Positions 29,817 through 39,459 of a stretch of 55,026 nucleotides of DNA are shown piece after piece (position 1 is the first letter of the stretch; each line of letters begins with the position of its first letter). Position numbers and translations under genes: made by a program. The DNA lies in the NCBI GenBank assembly GCA_018242525.1, contig JAFEBS010000020.1:15719-70744 (forward strand). Reading direction: 5' to 3'. The notes under the pieces were generated by a model. The model did not search any database. It was not told where the DNA came from and worked only from the letters and a program-made list of their open reading frames with translations. Origin of the DNA: Planctomycetota bacterium. GTDB taxonomy: Bacteria > Planctomycetota > Planctomycetia > Planctomycetales > Planctomycetaceae.

Positions 29817-31163
29817 TCATCTCCCAAACAGCGTCGAGAACGGATTCAGACCGGGCATGCTGCCAGACGGGCCGGAATTAAACATGTCGACGGCATCATT
29901 AATCAGCGTGCCGGGAATCGTGATCTGGGCATGCATGTTCGATCCCGATTGGGAAATCTGCACGGAATTCAGCACCTGTTCGGCACCGTCCATCATTTTG
30001 ATCAGTTTGTCCTTCTGGATCATCGGATTGGCGGGCATGCTTTGCAGTTGAGTCTTCTGCAGGGTGAATTGGGATTTTCCCTTGTTCAGGTCAGCCTGGG
30101 ATCGGTCCACGTTGGATTTCGCCGCATCCGCGGTGGCAAAACTCGCTTGAACCGACATGCGGATGTCCGACGTGGCGTTGGCACGCAACAACATGGTCCT
30201 GGCTTCGGACAGGGGAGCCATTGGTGCCATGAATGGGTTGGATATGGTGGAAATGGACGTTGCGGGTTGACTCGTTCCAAGAGTGGCCACCACGAGGTGA
30301 TCGCGGTAATTTCGAGCGAACCCAAAGTCTTTGGCGGCGGGATTCTTTTTCCCGCGCGTGATCACGGACTGCAAAATGGACTCCGTCGTCATGATCACAG
30401 TCTTGGAATCAGGCTGAAACAACACGGCTGACGGCGACTTTTTCAGGTACGTCAGTCCGCCGTGTGAGACCTCCTGGACGATTTTCGAGGATCCGATCAG
30501 CTTGGTTTTATCAAACGGTTGCTTGCCTCGGACGATGAACACCTGGCGCTGGCCGTTTGCCGGAATGCTGACGATCACCTGATCAATGTCCTGCGGCCCG
30601 ATCCCCAGTCCCTCGGTCACCTCCTTCGCCAGGCTTGTCCCACCGCTTCCATTCTTGAACGATTGCAGGACTCCAGCCGCCCAGACGTTGTCCACCTGCA
30701 ACTTGACGTAACCCCGGGTGTCTGACGGCAACCAGTCCAGATCGCTGGAACCATCCCCATTGGCCAGCAGCATGATTCCGTAGCCCGCTCCCCCCAAAAA
30801 GAGGAGCGCACCCAGAACAAGCCCCACGATCAGGACGATTTGAACAGCACTGCCCGATCCACGCGATTTCTTCTTTGACTTCTTCTTGCTGCCGCGTGAG
30901 CGACTGGTTCGCCGACGCGGTTCGTTATCCGCATCATAGTCTTCTACATCCTCGTCGGAATTGCCGTCCATGTAGGACAGATCCACATCAGACGGTTTCT
31001 TTTTGGCCGACCTTTTGATGGCGGATTTCGCCCCCTCCGCCACGGTGACAATGAATGCCTCACCACACTTGGGGCACTTGATCTTCTTCCCCTCCAGGTC
31101 GGGGTTCTTCAGCTTGAGCCTGGCATCGCAGTGCTCACACACAGTGTTGATCAGTTCGGTCAT
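29817..31163 (-). CDS. Membrane protein with N-terminal MJ0042-type zinc ribbon
   Basis: A 448-residue protein. Residues about 9-35 form a zinc ribbon with two CxxC pairs (VCEHCDARLKL and KIKCPKCGEAF). A basic/acidic low-complexity linker follows (about 50-105, rich in RSRGSKKKSKKKSRGSG). Then comes one membrane span (VQIVLIVGLVLGALLFLGGA) and an exported domain of about 300 residues with no recognised motif. The layout (cytoplasmic zinc ribbon, single span, large outer domain) is common among planctomycete proteins of unknown role. Confidence 0.7.
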   Translation of the reverse strand: MTELINTVCEHCDARLKLKNPDLEGKKIKCPKCGEAFIVTVAEGAKSAIKRSAKKKPSDVDLSYMDGNSDEDVEDYDADNEPRRRTSRSRGSKKKSKKKSRGSGSAVQIVLIVGLVLGALLFLGGAGYGIMLLANGDGSSDLDWLPSDTRGYVKLQVDNVWAAGVLQSFKNGSGGTSLAKEVTEGLGIGPQDIDQVIVSIPANGQRQVFIVRGKQPFDKTKLIGSSKIVQEVSHGGLTYLKKSPSAVLFQPDSKTVIMTTESILQSVITRGKKNPAAKDFGFARNYRDHLVVATLGTSQPATSISTISNPFMAPMAPLSEARTMLLRANATSDIRMSVQASFATADAAKSNVDRSQADLNKGKSQFTLQKTQLQSMPANPMIQKDKLIKMMDGAEQVLNSVQISQSGSNMHAQITIPGTLINDAVDMFNSGPSGSMPGLNPFSTLFGR

Positions 31164-31194
31164 GACAAACTCTGATAGGGAGAATACGTCGTCG

Positions 31195-32034
31195 TCACGG
31201 CCGATCGACTCGAAAACTCGTGTAGGGCAATTCGTGGGTGGCGTAGACGCTTTGACCGGGCAATGGCTCGGCGTGCCAGACCGGTTGGCCGGCGAACTCC
31301 ACGGACAATTCGATGCTGTTCATCCGGGCCACAGCATAATGCCATTTCGGAGTGGATTTCCCGTCCGCACGTTGTGCTTCGATCATCAACCAGACCTCGG
31401 GGTCGGTTCCCTGGACGAATGCGAAGAGCGCTCCGTCCAGAAGCGTCTCATCGTCCGGCCCCAATTCGTAGCGATAGGCCGGTTGAGTCAATTGCCGCAG
31501 TTCGTGTTTTCCCCCTTGTTTGTCGATGCTGCGCGCGGTGAATTCTCGCGCCAGTTGACGCATCTGAATCAGCCGCGCTGGTGCTGTGGCGGCCACGTCC
31601 GCAGACTTGGGCAGGATGTCGAAGGAGACTCCGGGCTTCAACGAATGCCAGGCTTTCACACCGTTGTAACGGGCCGTCAGTCCGTCGCGGGCCAGAGAAT
31701 GAAATTCGTGCGACATGTGCGTGAACGGATCAAACCATTTGTGCAACGAACCGACGACTTCGGGCCTTCCCTGGCGTGTCCAGATGAAGACGTTGCCATA
31801 AATCTGGCCGCTCTCGGGATTGGACCATTTCAGGATCGGTTCCGTGCGTAACACCAATGGTTTGTCATCACCGGAAATCTGCATTTCATACTTCGCGGCG
31901 GCCTCCCGCGTCAGTTTTGTCGCGGTCTCGGCATTCTTCTTTTCGACGTCGGCTGGAACTGCGGGAGGATGAGCCATAACCCGGATGGTACTGATGACAA
32001 CCAGACTGCAGATTGTAAATCGAAAAGAATGCAT
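31195..32034 (-). CDS. Secreted protein of unknown function
   Basis: A 279-residue protein with a signal peptide (FRFTICSLVVISTIRVMAHP). The start at 32034 is supported by GGAGGC a few bases upstream. The mature part has a distinct segment QIYGNVFIWTRQGRPEVVGS and a C-terminal VYATHELPYTSFRVDRP. I do not recognise a domain family. It lies 31 nt upstream of the zinc-ribbon membrane gene on the same strand and may be co-transcribed with it. Confidence 0.6.
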   Translation of the reverse strand: MHSFRFTICSLVVISTIRVMAHPPAVPADVEKKNAETATKLTREAAAKYEMQISGDDKPLVLRTEPILKWSNPESGQIYGNVFIWTRQGRPEVVGSLHKWFDPFTHMSHEFHSLARDGLTARYNGVKAWHSLKPGVSFDILPKSADVAATAPARLIQMRQLAREFTARSIDKQGGKHELRQLTQPAYRYELGPDDETLLDGALFAFVQGTDPEVWLMIEAQRADGKSTPKWHYAVARMNSIELSVEFAGQPVWHAEPLPGQSVYATHELPYTSFRVDRP

Positions 32035-32314
32035 CGAGGTGCCTCCGTTTGAGACTTTGTCCTTGCCGATTCGCCAGGATACAGACATCCCGTCTGTTGT
32101 TCAACCGGCGAATATCCGGCACAAGAGATTGCACCAGCGAGATTCGGTCTGGGAACCGCCCCGGCGACGGGCGTTCGACGTCGCATCACAGCCGTCCCCA
32201 GGACTATTGGACGATCTGGTCCGACGCCGCCATCCATCGGATTCATCTGCGGGTGCTGGAGCATATCAAGCGACTGGCTGAAGAGCAGACCCGATGATGC
32301 CAGGATCGAGTCTC

Positions 32315-32333
32315 CGACGCGGGCAGCGTCGGG
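32315..32333 (-). terminator. Short hairpin just after the gene at 32338-33690
   Basis: CCGACGC (32315-32321) pairs with GCGTCGG (32327-32333) around GGGCA. It lies 5 nt beyond the stop codon on the minus strand. No T-run follows, so it may be a weak terminator or a REP-like scar similar to the GACCCGGCGTCGGGT hairpin near position 65. The rest of 32035-32337 holds no supportable gene. Confidence 0.4.
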
Positions 32334-32337
32334 TACG

Positions 32338-33690
32338 TTAGCGACTCGTCGTTCGTGGCGTGGGTGAGACGGGCGTTGGTCCGAAGCGGACGGTCTTGAG
32401 CAGTTCGCGTTCGCGATTGGCCAGTGTTTCGAGCAAGGGAGTGTCCACCGTCACTGACAACGAGGCCTGCCGGCCCGAGGGGTCGGCGATCAGGTAGAAA
32501 ATCCAGGTGAGCGGACGTTCTCCGTCGACGCCCGTCGCCGTCAGGCGGTAGACATAGGGGCCTGCCGGCGTGGAAATGACTTCGCCCTTGTCCATCGATT
32601 TGACTCGTGCACCCAGCGCCTGATTGATGTCGCGTTGAAAGTCGGCTTCTGGCAAATGCTCGCCCGCCTTGGAGGGCGCGATCGGGGCCAGATCACATTG
32701 GGCGACAAAATTCCCCTCATCGATCAGTCGGAAGATGGCGGCCTTTTCGTGGATTTTCCACAAGTGCCAGTGACGGGGGTACTCGAAGCCGATGTTCCAC
32801 GGAGATTCAAATCGCAGGTAACGCGTGGACGGTTCCCCTTCATTGACCGCAGAATCGATCACTTTCTGATCAGCAAGTTTCCCGGGCAACTGCGCGGGAC
32901 GACGCAACAGACGGACTCGGGCGGTGAATTCGAACGCGGGCGAGACCGGACCCAGCCCGCGTTTTTCCACCTGGGTAAAATCGCATTGGGTGATGCACTT
33001 CATCTCCAGATCGTAGTCATAGAAGCCGCTGACAGTGATTTCACTCACGGCCGACAAGGCCGCTCCTTCCAGCCTACCATCGACCTTGACTCGTGCCACC
33101 CGCTTTTCAATCGATGCCAGTGTGCAGGTCAGTTCCCCCTTCACTACGGCATCCAGCGCGGTCAGCATCTGGAATGCCCAGGTTGGGGACGTCCATTTGT
33201 CACCAAGGGAAACCTCTTTGGTGGGAAGCAGAGCAATCAGAGCCAGGCTGTCGGCCGGGGACCGAACGAGATCCAGCTCATTCGATGTCAGCGTCCCTCC
33301 CAGACTATAGAGTTCGACGCCGTCCGAACGACCTTGAGCGACCATCAGCTTGAGGTGATTGCCCAGGGTGGAGGTCGACTTCTGGCCACCGGCGTCGATA
33401 TCCACCTGGGTCTGCTCATATTCACGAACCGATCGAAACGATTCCGCATCGGTTCCGGGCCCAAGCAACCGGCGTTCACGATACGAAAGTGCGGCAGCCG
33501 CAACCAGCGGCAGCGGTTCGACCTTTGGGGATGGCTGAGTCTTGCCGGTCACATCGATCCGAGTGCCGACACCGAAGACCCGGGCATCATCCACCGGCTC
33601 TTCCAGTCGGTAAGATTCAGCCCCGTGGGCCACCGTGCAAACATAATAAATTGCTGCGATGCAAAGCCAGGCAGTTCGTGACCGGGGCAT
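32338..33690 (-). CDS. Secreted protein of unknown function
   Basis: A 450-residue exported protein with signal peptide AWLCIAAIYYVCTVAHGAES. The first half (about 90-290) is a beta-rich region with SLGDKWTSPTWAFQMLTALD and paired strands that could be a lipid-binding or scaffold fold. The second half (about 300-440) has YLRFESPWNIGFEYPRHWHL and resembles PsbP/DUF1795-like secreted domains. This is a weak impression only. It follows dxs by about 105 nt on the same strand. Confidence 0.55.
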   Translation of the reverse strand: MPRSRTAWLCIAAIYYVCTVAHGAESYRLEEPVDDARVFGVGTRIDVTGKTQPSPKVEPLPLVAAAALSYRERRLLGPGTDAESFRSVREYEQTQVDIDAGGQKSTSTLGNHLKLMVAQGRSDGVELYSLGGTLTSNELDLVRSPADSLALIALLPTKEVSLGDKWTSPTWAFQMLTALDAVVKGELTCTLASIEKRVARVKVDGRLEGAALSAVSEITVSGFYDYDLEMKCITQCDFTQVEKRGLGPVSPAFEFTARVRLLRRPAQLPGKLADQKVIDSAVNEGEPSTRYLRFESPWNIGFEYPRHWHLWKIHEKAAIFRLIDEGNFVAQCDLAPIAPSKAGEHLPEADFQRDINQALGARVKSMDKGEVISTPAGPYVYRLTATGVDGERPLTWIFYLIADPSGRQASLSVTVDTPLLETLANRERELLKTVRFGPTPVSPTPRTTSR

Positions 33691-33795
33691 TTGTCAGATC
33701 CTTCTTGTGCGTTGCCAGGGTCGCCGGGGTAGCCCCGGCTGAGTGGACGTGATTCCGTTGACGCCCACGGTTCCATTCCGACCATCACAAATCGA

Positions 33796-35733
33796 TCACG
33801 GAGATTCCGGCTCCAATGATTCTGGTGCCAACGGCCCGGAAAACGGGACACGTTCGTGCATCCTTACCGCAGCGGCGATCAATCCGTCCAGATCAAGTCC
33901 GATTTCGGCCAGTAACTCGTCCCGTTCCCCGTGCTCAATGAAGCGGTCCGGGATTCCCAGGCACTTCAGGTTGCCTGTGTTCACTCCCGCGGCGCAAGCG
34001 GCTTCCAGGACTGCCGATCCGAAGCCGCCGCAGAGTGTGTTTTCTTCCACCGTCAGGACAAAACCAGACTCTTCGAGTGCCTTCAGGATGATGGGCGTGT
34101 CGAGTGGTTTGGCAAACCGGGCGTTGATCACCCCCACGTCCAGTCCTTCCTGCCGCAGTTGCTCCGCCGCGCGGACGCAGACCGGAAACAGGGCGCCGAA
34201 GACGACAAACATGCCGTCCTCGCCCCAGCGCCAGACTTCGGATTTGCCAAGTTCGACCGGAGACTCGGGACGTTCGACGTTTTCGATGTTCGCCTTGGGA
34301 TAACGAATCGACACCGGGCCGCTGTGCGACAGGGCAAAGTCCAGCATCGGGGCTACATCGAATTCGTCGCCCGGGGCCATCACGGTCATGTTCGGGAAGA
34401 CCCGCATGTAGCTGTTGTCGAAGACCCCATGATGTGTCGGACCATCCGGCCCCGCCAGACCGCCACGATCCAGGCAAAAGGTCACGGGCAGGTTTTGCAG
34501 GGCCACTTCCTGAAAGATGTGGTCAAAACTGCGCTGCAGGAACGTGCTGTAGATATTGACGATCGGCCGCAATCCCGACTTGGCCATCCCGGCGGCAAAC
34601 GCCACCGTATGTGCCTCGCAGATTCCCGTGTCGAAGAACCGATCGGGGAAATCCTGGCGGACCCGGCCCAACTTGTTTCCTTCGCACATGGCAGCAGTCA
34701 AAACACAGACTGTGGAGTCGCGCTGCATTGCGTCGAAGATTGCATCGCTCATTGAGTTCGTGTAGGCCCGCGTTGAAGACTTCTTCACCGCAACGATTTC
34801 GTGCCGCGAACGCCGCTGGAACGGCGGTGGAGCATGGAACATTACGGGGTCTTCGCACGCCGGATCGAAGCCGTGTCCCTTTTGAGTGAACACGTGCAAC
34901 AGGACCGGTCCGCTGACTTCCTTCACCATTTCCAGGTAGCCACGCAGCGAGACCAGATCATGCCCATCAACCGGGCCGATGTAGCGGAACCCCAGTTCCT
35001 CGAACAGCATTCCGCCGTGCAGGAATCCCTTGACCGCGTCTTTGAACTGGCCGATCGCCTGACGTGAAGGTTTCCCAACCAGTGGCAGCTTGTTCAGCAG
35101 CCAGTTCACATCACGTTTCAGGCCGTTGTAGAACGGTGCGACGCGCGCTTTGTCCAGGCACTTCGCCAGCCCGCCAACGCGGGGACAGATTCCCATCTCG
35201 TTGTCATTCAGGATCACCAGCAGGTCTTTTTTCAATTCGGCGGCGTTGTTCATCGCTTCGAAGACGACACCCGAAGGAAGCGCACCATCGCCAATCACTG
35301 CGACCGACTTGCGACTGGTCTGACCCAAGAGATCGTCACCCGCCTTCATCCCGAGCACGGTCGACACGCTGGCGCCCGCGTGACCCGTCATGAACAAGTC
35401 GTAATCGCTTTCGTTCGGATTGGGAAACCCCATCAACCCGCCGCGGGTCCGGATCGAACCGAATCGATCAAACCGTCCCGTAATCAACTTGTGCGGATAG
35501 ATCTGGTGGCCGGTGTCCCAGATCAACCGATCTTTGGAGAAATCGAAGACCAGATGCAGCGCCAGGCACAGTTCTACAACCCCCAGGTTGCTGGCAAAGT
35601 GAGCGGAACGTTCCTGAACCAGGTTGCACAGGGCTTCGCGGATTTCGTCGGAAAGCTGCAGCAATTGCAGATCCGACAGCAGACGCAAATCCCGCGGCGA
35701 CTCGATCCGCGGCAGAATCTCGAAATCCTTCAT
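33796..35733 (-). CDS. dxs: 1-Deoxy-D-xylulose-5-phosphate synthase
   Basis: Thiamin-diphosphate enzyme that starts the MEP isoprenoid pathway from pyruvate and glyceraldehyde 3-phosphate. It has 645 residues from the ATG at 35733 (MKDFEILPRIESPRDL). DTGHQIYPHKLITGR and SVLGMKAGDDLL lie in the N-terminal domain. The ThDP site is VIGDGALPSGVVFEAMNNAA with ILNDNEMGI. The transketolase-like central domain has DICEAH-type FFDTGICEAHTVAFAAGMAK and GPDGPTHHGVFD. Typical Dxs proteins are 620-650 residues. The polyprenyl synthase lies directly upstream on the same strand, the classical ispA-dxs pairing. Confidence 0.95.
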   Translation of the reverse strand: MKDFEILPRIESPRDLRLLSDLQLLQLSDEIREALCNLVQERSAHFASNLGVVELCLALHLVFDFSKDRLIWDTGHQIYPHKLITGRFDRFGSIRTRGGLMGFPNPNESDYDLFMTGHAGASVSTVLGMKAGDDLLGQTSRKSVAVIGDGALPSGVVFEAMNNAAELKKDLLVILNDNEMGICPRVGGLAKCLDKARVAPFYNGLKRDVNWLLNKLPLVGKPSRQAIGQFKDAVKGFLHGGMLFEELGFRYIGPVDGHDLVSLRGYLEMVKEVSGPVLLHVFTQKGHGFDPACEDPVMFHAPPPFQRRSRHEIVAVKKSSTRAYTNSMSDAIFDAMQRDSTVCVLTAAMCEGNKLGRVRQDFPDRFFDTGICEAHTVAFAAGMAKSGLRPIVNIYSTFLQRSFDHIFQEVALQNLPVTFCLDRGGLAGPDGPTHHGVFDNSYMRVFPNMTVMAPGDEFDVAPMLDFALSHSGPVSIRYPKANIENVERPESPVELGKSEVWRWGEDGMFVVFGALFPVCVRAAEQLRQEGLDVGVINARFAKPLDTPIILKALEESGFVLTVEENTLCGGFGSAVLEAACAAGVNTGNLKCLGIPDRFIEHGERDELLAEIGLDLDGLIAAAVRMHERVPFSGPLAPESLEPESP

Positions 35734-35871
35734 GATTGCACTTTCGGAAAAAACCAATCGCCCGACCTCGTCAATGTAGCACGACAGATCGCCGCGTGTG
35801 TTCACGAGGCGACCGTCGAGCCGCATGGACGAATTCCATTCTCGCCAGCGACACGTCCATCGTTCTACAAA

Positions 35872-36804
35872 TCAATGATCCCGCCGAGTCATGAACTTTG
35901 CCAAAGCCGCCAACTTATCCCCCTGCTCACCAAGCGGTTGCAGCATTTGGCAGGCCTCATCAATCAGCGCGTCCGCCTTTTGACGACTGGCTTCCACACC
36001 CAACAAGCCCGGGTAGGTCATTTTTCCGAGGGAGGCGTCTTTGCCAACCTTTTTTCCCAACTTGGCGGCATCACCGGTCACATCCAGCAGGTCATCCGCA
36101 ATTTGAAAGGCCAAACCAACGCATTTTCCAAACTGTTCCAGGCGTTTCATCAATTCCGGTGTTGCGAGAGCCACGCGCGCTCCCAGCGTGACGGCACTGG
36201 TCAGCAGGCGTCCGGTCTTACGCCGATGAATCGCCTCCAGTTGACTCAAAGCCTTGTCAGGACTGTTTTTTTCGGAGACTCCCGCCGCCTCGGCTTCCAG
36301 ATCCGCGACCTGTCCAGCCACCATTCCGCACCAGCCTGAGGCACTGGCCAGATCGACACAACAGGCCGCCGCCACGTCTGGCCGAGGTGTGAACTGAGCA
36401 ACGACTTCAAACGCCAGGGTCAGCAGGGCATCCCCCGCCAGGATTGCCATGGCTTCGCCGTACACTTTGTGATTGGTGGGACGACCGCGACGCAGGTCGT
36501 CGTCATCCATCGCGGGAAGATCGTCGTGAATCAGCGAATACGTATGAACCATCTCAATCGCGCAGGCCGCCGGCAACGCAGCCTCGACACGACCGCCACA
36601 CGCTTCGGAAGTCAGCAGCACCAGCAGCGGACGCAGGCGCTTTCCACCTGCCAACAGACTGTAGGCCATCGATTCTCGCAGCCTGGACGGACAGTCTGCA
36701 GCCGAAGTGAAAGCCCCCGGCGAGACGTATTCCGCCAACTGTTGATTGACCCGATCCCGGAGAGAGACCAGATCCGTTTCGAGGGTGTTCCCCGGAATTG
36801 ACAT
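35872..36804 (-). CDS. ispA: Short-chain polyprenyl (farnesyl/geranylgeranyl) diphosphate synthase
   Basis: Condenses isopentenyl with allylic diphosphates to C15-C20 products. It has 310 residues from the ATG at 36804. The first aspartate-rich motif DDLPAMDDDDLRRGRPTNHK has the two-residue insertion (DDxxxxD) typical of IspA and bacterial type II enzymes. The second motif is FQIADDLLDVTGD. GGKRLRPLLVLLTSEACGGR marks the substrate-binding helix. It precedes dxs by 138 nt on the same strand. Confidence 0.9.
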   Translation of the reverse strand: MSIPGNTLETDLVSLRDRVNQQLAEYVSPGAFTSAADCPSRLRESMAYSLLAGGKRLRPLLVLLTSEACGGRVEAALPAACAIEMVHTYSLIHDDLPAMDDDDLRRGRPTNHKVYGEAMAILAGDALLTLAFEVVAQFTPRPDVAAACCVDLASASGWCGMVAGQVADLEAEAAGVSEKNSPDKALSQLEAIHRRKTGRLLTSAVTLGARVALATPELMKRLEQFGKCVGLAFQIADDLLDVTGDAAKLGKKVGKDASLGKMTYPGLLGVEASRQKADALIDEACQMLQPLGEQGDKLAALAKFMTRRDH

Positions 36805-36948
36805 GCCAGCGTCCGCATCCTTGCGCCTGCGTCGTCCCGGGCCGCGAAACAGCACGTGGCCAGAACGTTGCTTCCAATGGGAACTCATGTTACCGCTGAA
36901 AAACAGCGGCGCAAAGGGGGAAGCGAATGAACCGGCGCAATTCCTGAC

Positions 36949-38154
36949 CTAACAGTCCACCTGCCCGGAGGCCAGCAACAGCGCGATTCGGCACCCCTGC
37001 AGAAAGCTGGGGACATGGAGCGATTCGCGAATCGTGTGAATCTCCTGCTGACCGCATCCCAGGGTGACGGTCGGAAAACCGTGGACCGCCATCCAATTGG
37101 CATCCAATCCACCGTTTCCAATACAGAGTTCAGGGGTCAGTCCAAGACTGGAAATGGCTTTGCTCGCCAGCGAAACAACCGGGCTCGCAGGATCCAGTCT
37201 GAAGGATTCATACTTCAATTCGGCGGAAAACTTCACGCTTCCCGTCGCACCCTCGGAAGACTTGACCCGCCGGGCCGCCTTTTCAAAGGCTTTCCGATAG
37301 GCTTCTACGATCTTCTTGCGGAACACCGGGTCGTGGCTGCGCGCTTCGGCCCGCAGAGTGAGCAACGGCGTTACGACATTTGTCGCCTCGCCAGCCGAAA
37401 TGATGCCGACGTTGCTGGTCCCCCGATGGTGCCCCTTTTGGATCAGGCCGTGCCAGCCATTTTCGGTCAGATCGGCAATCGCCATTGCCGCGATGACGAT
37501 GGCGTTGACTCCACGTTCAGGATGAACTCCGGCGTGACTGGCCAATCCCTGAATCTCGATCTCCATTCCATAGTCGCCCGTTGCCCCAATATTCACGAAC
37601 TGCGGGGCACTGCCGTCCCAGTTAAAGCAGTATTTCGGCGATCCGAGCTTTTGCGTCGAAACAAATCGCGCTCCGTAAAGTCCGATCTCCTCCTGAACCG
37701 GGAAAAACAGCGTCAGCGGCGGATGACTGAGCCCTTGCCGAATCAGTTCCAGCACGGCCGTCATGACAACAGCCACCCCGGCGCGGTCATCTCCGCCCAG
37801 GCCGGTCCGGGAATTCGCCGAGCGAATCTGGTCGCCGTCCCGAACGGGCTGGCATCCAACGCAAATTGGCACAGTATCCATGTGTGCCATCAACAGGCGT
37901 CGTGGCCCCTTGCGAGTTCCCGGCAGCTTGATGATCAGGTTCCCAACTTCACCTCCGCCGGGAATCCGCCGATGAGCGGTGTCGAACTGAATGTAGTCTG
38001 CACAAACCCCCGCCTGTAGTAATCGCGACCGCAGGAACTCAGCAACCCCGGATTCCTGTCGACTACGTCCGGGAATTGCCATCAAGTCCATTGCCAGTGA
38101 AATCGCGGCGGATTCGTCGACAACATGTGAGTACGCACCGTCTGGACTGGTCAT
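36949..38154 (-). CDS. M20-family metallopeptidase (tripeptidase T-like)
   Basis: A 401-residue zinc exopeptidase. The metal ligands appear in RLLMAHMDTVPIC (H and D), GLGGDDRAGVAVVMTAVL (bridging D) and FFPVQEEIGLYGARFV (catalytic E/E). A dimerisation domain lies at about 185-300 (GLASHAGVHPERGVNAIVIA). It matches the PepT-like group rather than acetylornithine deacetylases. The ATG at 38154 has a strong GGGGGAGG upstream. It is followed on the same strand by ispA after 144 nt, with a small hairpin at 36893-36909 between them. Confidence 0.88.
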   Translation of the reverse strand: MTSPDGAYSHVVDESAAISLAMDLMAIPGRSRQESGVAEFLRSRLLQAGVCADYIQFDTAHRRIPGGGEVGNLIIKLPGTRKGPRRLLMAHMDTVPICVGCQPVRDGDQIRSANSRTGLGGDDRAGVAVVMTAVLELIRQGLSHPPLTLFFPVQEEIGLYGARFVSTQKLGSPKYCFNWDGSAPQFVNIGATGDYGMEIEIQGLASHAGVHPERGVNAIVIAAMAIADLTENGWHGLIQKGHHRGTSNVGIISAGEATNVVTPLLTLRAEARSHDPVFRKKIVEAYRKAFEKAARRVKSSEGATGSVKFSAELKYESFRLDPASPVVSLASKAISSLGLTPELCIGNGGLDANWMAVHGFPTVTLGCGQQEIHTIRESLHVPSFLQGCRIALLLASGQVDC

Positions 38155-38234
38155 ACGCCTCCCCCCGCTACTTACCGAACCTGACACTTGGAAAAGTTTG
38201 ACTACGACATCATCCAGTCTGCCACCAAATGCAA

Positions 38235-38264
38235 ACAGCCGCGACAGAGGCCCGCCGCGGCTGT
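38235..38264 (-). terminator. Hairpin after the coiled-coil winged-helix gene
   Basis: ACAGCCGCG (38235-38243) pairs with CGCGGCTGT (38256-38264) around a 12-nt loop. It lies about 45 nt after the stop codon at 38310 on the minus strand and about 80 nt before the M20 start. Only a short T-run follows. It would separate the two genes. Confidence 0.55.
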
Positions 38265-38309
38265 GAGGAACTTGCCCATATCCTCGCAATATGGATGTAT
38301 CGGGAGCGA

Positions 38310-38714
38310 TTACCGTTCCAACCGATAGCATCCCGAAGTCTCGTCGTGAGCGATTCCTTCAGTATTATACAGGCATTGATACAAGACATTGCGGAAATTC
38401 TGACTGCTGCTCTTGTAGCCAGTTTCGGTGACCTTTCCGGCCAGATCAGCCAGCGTAAAGCCCTTCTTGTTCTTGCCCAGGATTTCCAGCACAACCGCAC
38501 GCAGAGACTGTGTGTTCTTGACCCGTCGGCGGCGACGGCGAACACGACCGATGGAACCACCAACACCAACCAGATCCTGGATCTCAGCGTCGAGTTTGTC
38601 CAATTCCTTCTGAGCCTGATCGCGGCGTTTGGCAAGATCCTGCAACTGGCCCTTGCGTTCATCCAGAATCCGCTCCAGGTCGGCGACACTGAAACCAGCC
38701 GGTGCACGTGACAT
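38310..38714 (-). CDS. Coiled-coil plus winged-helix protein of unknown function
   Basis: A 134-residue protein. The N-terminal half is a coiled coil (LERILDERKGQLQDLAKRRD and on). A basic patch RVRRRRRRVKNTQSLRAVVL follows, then a C-terminal winged-helix-like domain (GFTLADLAGKVTETGYKSSS, NFRNVLYQCLYNTEGIAHDE). The make-up suggests a nucleic-acid-binding protein, perhaps nucleoid-associated. The start at 38714 was chosen because the coiled coil begins soon after MSRAPAGFS. It is transcribed away from prc across a long intergenic stretch. Confidence 0.65.
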   Translation of the reverse strand: MSRAPAGFSVADLERILDERKGQLQDLAKRRDQAQKELDKLDAEIQDLVGVGGSIGRVRRRRRRVKNTQSLRAVVLEILGKNKKGFTLADLAGKVTETGYKSSSQNFRNVLYQCLYNTEGIAHDETSGCYRLER

Positions 38715-39459
38715 CCTAATACCTCTTTTCAACAAAACTAGTGTGGCCCACAATTGTTGCGTGTGAGCCTACCTAGGCAAACAAATCATTTCAATTGTCC
38801 TTCCGCGAGTTTCGCCCGTTTTTCCTGATTTTCAACAGCGACAAACGCACTCATTTCTACGTGGTAGTGAGAAGAACTTGTTGATCGAATGTTTGGCGAT
38901 ACCCCTTAACAAGCTCAGAGATCACAAACTCGAAATGGCAACAAAATGAACATGTCGTCACAGGTGCGTTGACTGCGATCTAAAACACCGCAACTGTCCG
39001 ATTGGCCAGTTCCTGCACAGCCCCCGATTCGACCACCTCGAAATATGCAGGTTGAGTCATCGCGTCGCAACAACGCAATCGCCATGCAAACCAAATCAGA
39101 TTGCAACGCGAAGTTCCCAATATAATTCACTCGAGCCCATGCCAGTCAAATTCATTGTTCATTCATTGAAGGGTCCCGACATTCCGTGTGGCCCGGAGTA
39201 TCGCAATTGGGATTTCGGAGGCATGACGTGCTGAAGGCGACGATTCGAGTTCTGATCGTTGTTTGATCGTGGTCGCGGGACAGTTGGCAAGCTGGCGTTT
39301 CGGTCAGCTGCCAAGTCCGAAAGATTTGCCAAAAACTGCAGCGTGGCAATGTGTTGGCGGCAGGACCCTCTTGTCAGTTTGGATGGGTTTGGATACCATC
39401 GCGCATTGCCATGGAACGGCACTGACGCCGGAAAACTTCCTCAGAAACGGACTCCCGTC
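38715..39459. other. Long, relatively AT-rich intergenic region upstream of prc
   Basis: About 745 bp between divergent genes with no coding region I can support. It contains a perfect -10-like TATAAT at 39121-39126, with TTGCAA at 39101-39106 giving a 14-bp spacer, which is too short for a standard sigma-70 promoter. The length leaves room for a long prc leader or a small RNA, but no terminator-like hairpin is visible. Confidence 0.4.

Noticed and set aside
32049..32297. An 82-codon plus-strand frame with the tail DYWTIWSDAAIHRIHLRVLE
   Set aside because: No family is recognised, and it overlaps the start of a secreted-protein gene on the other strand.
39159..39422. An 87-codon minus-strand frame in the gap upstream of prc
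   Set aside because: It has no ribosome site, no motif and low hydrophobic order. It probably opens by chance.
38715..39459. A possible tRNA or small RNA in the long gap
   Set aside because: No cloverleaf, TΨC-like word or terminator was found. Only a TATAAT with a too-short spacer is visible.
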